A stretch of 15,339 nucleotides of DNA from an uncultured Flavobacteriales bacterium (lineage in GTDB: Bacteria > Bacteroidota > Bacteroidia > Flavobacteriales_E > Vicingaceae): positions 1-15,339 of the forward strand of contig CALALS010000190.1 of the NCBI GenBank assembly GCA_937925525.1, given 5' to 3'. Each line of letters starts with the position of its first letter. Position 1 is the stretch's first letter. Below the pieces are notes generated by a model. That model saw only the letters and a program-made list of their open reading frames with translations. It was not told the DNA's origin and did no database searches. A program made the translations under genes and the position numbers. Positions 13,098 to 15,339 of the stretch are shown here, in pieces.

Positions 13098-13153
13098 AAG
13101 CCAATTTATTATTATTTTTACTCAAACTCACGTTAGTTAGACGCCTAGTTTAA

Positions 13154-13558
13154 ATGAAACAGAATAAATTATACATTGTGTTTATTGTAATTTCCTTGAT
13201 TTTATTCTCATGTGGAAATAATGGTATTTGTTTTGAGGAAGGTACACTTAATATTGTGTCAGTTAAGAATCAAAAACTAACTAAAATTTATGTTGACAGA
13301 AAAAATGAGAAGGGACATCTTCAGATTATTAATGATGATTATGATAAAGCATTAAGTACAATAAAAATTTCAAGAAGTAGAATAAGCGGTTACAGTATAA
13401 AAACAGAAGGAAATGTTTTTACTGAAGATGGTAAACTGTTTCCTAACAGTATCTATACGATTGAGAATTATTCTCTATCTGGATCTGATATTGGGCAAGT
13501 TTCATTTACTACTGATATAACTGGTAGACCAATTGAAGTATCAAATTTTTGTAAATGA
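13154..13558 (+). CDS. Orphan lipoprotein of unknown function (134 residues)
   Basis: The protein starts MKQNKLYIVFIVISLILFSC, a lipoprotein signal peptide with the lipobox LFSC and Cys20, followed by GNNG. There is no Asp directly after the Cys. The mature part (about 114 residues) has alternating polar/hydrophobic strands (LNIVSVKN, LTKIYVDRKN, YSIKTEGNVFTEDGKLF, YTIENYSL, GQVSFTTDI) and probably folds as a small beta domain. Two further cysteines (Cys26 and Cys133) could form a disulfide. I recognise no family. It stands alone between the 21-bp array and the twin-hairpin element, with no gene in the same operon and no good -7 element upstream, so it looks like an accessory or lineage-specific gene. 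The ATG at 13154 is the natural start for the signal peptide. Confidence 0.75.
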   Translation: MKQNKLYIVFIVISLILFSCGNNGICFEEGTLNIVSVKNQKLTKIYVDRKNEKGHLQIINDDYDKALSTIKISRSRISGYSIKTEGNVFTEDGKLFPNSIYTIENYSLSGSDIGQVSFTTDITGRPIEVSNFCK

Positions 13559-13635
13559 AATCAGAACAGTGTAATAAGTGAACTTTGTATTTGCCACTAG
13601 GCAATAGAAATGAGTCAAAATCTAAGAAACTAGAA

Positions 13636-13650
13636 AGGTTTGATAAACCT
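13636..13650. other. Small perfect inverted repeat
   Basis: AGGTTT, a 3-base loop GAT, and AAACCT form a 6-bp hairpin 21 bases upstream of the twin-hairpin element. It is not followed by a T-tract on either strand, so it is not a clear terminator. Confidence 0.4.
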
Positions 13651-13666
13651 ACTTCCCAAAAAAAAA

Positions 13667-13724
13667 CCGTCATTCCGCACTTGATGCGGAATCTATACTG
13701 GATGCCCGTTTTCACGGGCATGAT
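13667..13724. repeat. Twin-hairpin dispersed intergenic repeat element
   Basis: Two perfect hairpins lie side by side. ATTCCGCA (13672-13679), loop CTTGA, TGCGGAAT (13685-13692) is followed after 9 bases by ATGCCCGT (13702-13709), loop TTTC, ACGGGCAT (13714-13721). They are the most GC-rich spots in the gap 13559-13930. Read on the minus strand the element gives the peptide MPVKTGIQYRFRIKCGMT, a signature I know from many spurious small ORFs in unrelated bacteria, produced by a dispersed palindromic repeat class (REP/MITE-like). On the minus strand the first stem is followed by GACGG and nine T (13666-13658), so it could also act as a terminator in that direction. The rest of the 372-base gap (13559-13666, 13725-13867) shows no gene I can support. 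Confidence 0.8.
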
Positions 13725-13867
13725 AAAGCAAGGAAAATTCTTAATTCTGTATTCATCATTTTGCATTATTAATCCCTCTTTTCAACATTTTTCCGTTAAT
13801 AATTGAATTATAGCGGCTTAACATCCGTAGCTATTTCCATTAGATTTGTTTCTGTTATAGAGGCAAC

Positions 13868-13901
13868 TTGCTGTAAATTACCAACAAATGTTGTATATTT
13901 C
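13868..13901 (+). promoter_or_regulatory. Candidate promoter of the outer-membrane protein gene
   Basis: TATATTTC (13894-13901) is one mismatch from TAnnTTTG, with TTG at 13868-13870, a 23-base spacer at the upper end of the known range. It would give a leader of about 24 bases before the ATG at 13931. Confidence 0.4.
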
Positions 13902-13930
13902 CGACTTGTTTAATCTATAATTCTTAAATT

Positions 13931-15244
13931 ATGAAGCAATTTAAATTATTATTTGCGTCAGTATTATTGGTTGCCATTAGTGCAGTTGCTACTGCTCAGG
14001 TGGGTAAATACTTACCTTCTATAGGCGTTCACGGTGGCTCACTAAACTACATTGGTGATGTAGGTAAAAACTCCGGTAGCTTACTCAGTAACATGAAAGT
14101 AGGTTATGGCGCTTACCTTGAAAAACGTTTCGGCAATGCACTTAGTGTTAGAGGAAACTTTATGATGGGTTCATTGGCAAAAAACCAATTAGACACTTCG
14201 GGTTACTGGTCGTTTAAATCTAATCTTACACAGTTTGACTTATCTATTGTGTTAGATTTCGACAATAATTTATTAATTAATAATACCACAGGCTTTACGC
14301 CATACCTACAAGTAGGTTTTGGGTATTTACAGTTCGACCCTTACGGAGATTTAAAAGATGCCAATCAAAATTCTTACTATCACTGGAGTGACGGTTCGTT
14401 AAGAGATATGCCGGAAGCCGATTCTACCATTGCTAATGCGGTAAGGTTAAAAAGAGATTATACATACGAAACACAATTAACAGATAGTGCCGTAAGTTAT
14501 GACAGAAACGCATTTGTTATTCCGTTAACCTTCGGGTTAAAGTTTGCCTTGAGTGAATCTCTTAATGCAAGAATAGCCGCTACCTATACCATGACCATGA
14601 CGGATTATCTAGATAATTATGCAGCTAACAATAACAATGATGCATTCTTCTATACCAGTTTCTCTTTACAATACAACTTTGGTAAAGCTCCTGAAAAGAA
14701 AGCAAAGCCGGTAGATAAATCAAAAGATGTAGATTTTAAAGCTCTTGAAAATGCCGATGCTGATGGTGACGGAGTGAAAGATATAGATGATAAGTGTCAG
14801 GATACGCCTGCTGGTGTTAAAGTAGATGCGAAAGGATGTCCATTAGATGATGATAAAGACGGTGTACCTAATCATTTAGATAAAGAGCCTAATACTAAAA
14901 AAGGCGCAAAAGTAAATGCAGAAGGAGTAGAGATTACGGATGAAATGATGCAGAAAGAGCAAGAGGAAAAAGAAACGATTGAGAAAGAGGAGAAAAACTT
15001 CAAGAGTAACGAGAAGAAAGAAGATACTTCTAAAAAAGAAACAACTACCAGTGGTACAGCTACCAAAACCGATAAAGGAATTGATGTAACTACGCTTGAG
15101 CCTAAATACAAAGTATTAGATGGCGATAATAATGGATATATCAGTTTAGAAGAGTTGAACAAAGGAGTTGACATTTATTTTGACGGTAAAACGGATATTA
15201 ATTTAGAAGAATTAAATAACCTGGTCGATACCTACTTTAAGTAG
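13931..15244 (+). CDS. Outer-membrane beta-barrel protein with TSP3 repeats and C-terminal EF-hand-like pair
   Basis: A Sec signal peptide (MKQFKLLFASVLLVAISAVATA, cleavage near 22) precedes a beta-barrel-like domain at about 23-253. It has alternating strands and aromatic girdle residues (VGYGAYLEKRFG, FTPYLQVGFGYLQF, FVIPLTFGLKFAL, FFYTSFSLQYNFG), as in OmpA-like porins of Bacteroidota. Calcium-binding thrombospondin type 3 repeats follow at 276-322 (DADGDGVKDIDDKC, CPLDDDKDGVPNHLD). Next is a highly charged Glu/Lys/Thr linker (about 335-388). The last 43 residues hold an EF-hand-like loop, DGDNNGYISLEE (397-408), and a related FDGKTDINLEE (417-427). The usual OmpA peptidoglycan-binding domain is absent: the protein ends after the EF-hand-like pair. 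It is probably a surface structural protein whose tail binds calcium. It is monocistronic or leads the gene at 15286. Confidence 0.85.
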   Translation: MKQFKLLFASVLLVAISAVATAQVGKYLPSIGVHGGSLNYIGDVGKNSGSLLSNMKVGYGAYLEKRFGNALSVRGNFMMGSLAKNQLDTSGYWSFKSNLTQFDLSIVLDFDNNLLINNTTGFTPYLQVGFGYLQFDPYGDLKDANQNSYYHWSDGSLRDMPEADSTIANAVRLKRDYTYETQLTDSAVSYDRNAFVIPLTFGLKFALSESLNARIAATYTMTMTDYLDNYAANNNNDAFFYTSFSLQYNFGKAPEKKAKPVDKSKDVDFKALENADADGDGVKDIDDKCQDTPAGVKVDAKGCPLDDDKDGVPNHLDKEPNTKKGAKVNAEGVEITDEMMQKEQEEKETIEKEEKNFKSNEKKEDTSKKETTTSGTATKTDKGIDVTTLEPKYKVLDGDNNGYISLEELNKGVDIYFDGKTDINLEELNNLVDTYFK

Positions 15245-15285
15245 CATTTTATAGCTGCAACGGTAGTCGACCATAATTTTTATGT

Positions 15286-15339
15286 ATGATAAAGACTGCT
15301 GTTGTAGCTATTAACTTAGCTAGCTTATTCTTGCTTAAT
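15286..15339 (+). CDS. N-terminus of a probable secreted protein (cut by window edge)
   Basis: The ATG at 15286 opens 18 codons to the edge: MIKTAVVAINLASLFLLN. One Lys followed by an uninterrupted hydrophobic run looks like a signal peptide or N-terminal membrane anchor. TAATTTTT lies 7 bases before the ATG, one mismatch from the -7 consensus, and the gene begins 42 bases after the outer-membrane protein stop on the same strand. Nothing can be said of its function, and an 18-codon frame may be chance. Confidence 0.45.
   Translation, partial: MIKTAVVAINLASLFLLN

Noticed and set aside
12847..13098. Plus-strand coiled-coil heptad protein encoded by the 21-bp array
   Set aside because: The reading frame contains TAA, TAG or TGA in six of the twelve units, so no intact protein can be made; kept only as a decay hypothesis.
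13136..13142. GTTAGAC just upstream of the lipoprotein gene as an integron core site (GTTRRRY)
   Set aside because: A 7-base degenerate motif is expected several times by chance in this length, and I found no matching inverse core (RYYYAAC) with paired L boxes on either side of the gene and no integrase.
13509..13806. Two overlapping open frames, 73 codons on plus (13585-13806) and 85 codons on minus (13509-13766)
   Set aside because: Both run through the twin-hairpin element and owe their peptide signature to it; the plus frame starts with TTG, neither has a domain or signal peptide, and the minus frame overlaps the lipoprotein gene end.
14872..15174. 100-codon minus-strand frame inside the outer-membrane protein gene
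   Set aside because: It is the antisense of the Glu/Lys/Ser-rich linker and EF-hand region; its Ser/Leu/Phe-rich composition is what the complement of such codons gives.

Overview
The window looks like a chromosomal segment of an AT-rich member of the Bacteroidota. Three things point there. The truncated sigma factor at the left edge has the short Bacteroidota RpoD form, in which the conserved core begins almost at the start codon. Several genes are preceded by the phylum's -7 element (TAnnTTTG, sometimes with an upstream TTG/TTTG). Finally, the rhomboid, the TerB-DnaJ protein and the Wza/Wzc proteins look like Bacteroidota versions of their families.

Left part (1-2000): the 5' end of rpoD (minus), an unrecognised 141-142 residue protein (minus, non-ATG start), a TerB + J-domain co-chaperone (plus) and a small secreted protein (minus). 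Middle part, all plus strand: rhomboid protease, YfcE-like phosphoesterase and GT4 glycosyltransferase overlap or abut (2052-4414). After a good -7 element, a second chain runs 4448-12819: Wza-type export lipoprotein, Wzc-type co-polymerase/tyrosine kinase with a Gly-Tyr tail, RfbC epimerase, polyprenyl-phosphate sugar-1-phosphate transferase, UvrA and a LOG-family hydrolase. Gaps are at most 13 bases and most junctions overlap. The first four genes, with the GT4 gene, are part of an exopolysaccharide/capsule machinery: lipid-linked initiation, one nucleotide-sugar step, one glycosyl transfer, chain-length control and export. No flippase, polymerase or other rhamnose genes are here, so the rest must lie elsewhere. 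UvrA and LOG are unrelated in function but appear to share the transcript.

Right part (12820-15339): a gene-poor stretch holding the most unusual structure in the window. It is a diverged 21-bp tandem repeat with 12 units in strict register (12846-13097), lying between the LOG gene and an orphan lipoprotein. A twin-hairpin element of a dispersed-repeat type follows (about 13667-13724). Next comes a secreted outer-membrane beta-barrel protein with thrombospondin type 3 repeats and a C-terminal EF-hand-like pair. The first 18 codons of a probable secreted protein run off the right edge.

I see no prophage, transposase, CRISPR array, tRNA or rRNA. The conserved genes are ordinary; the 21-bp array is the best candidate for something undescribed. 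All functional calls rest on motif reading by eye, without database searches.
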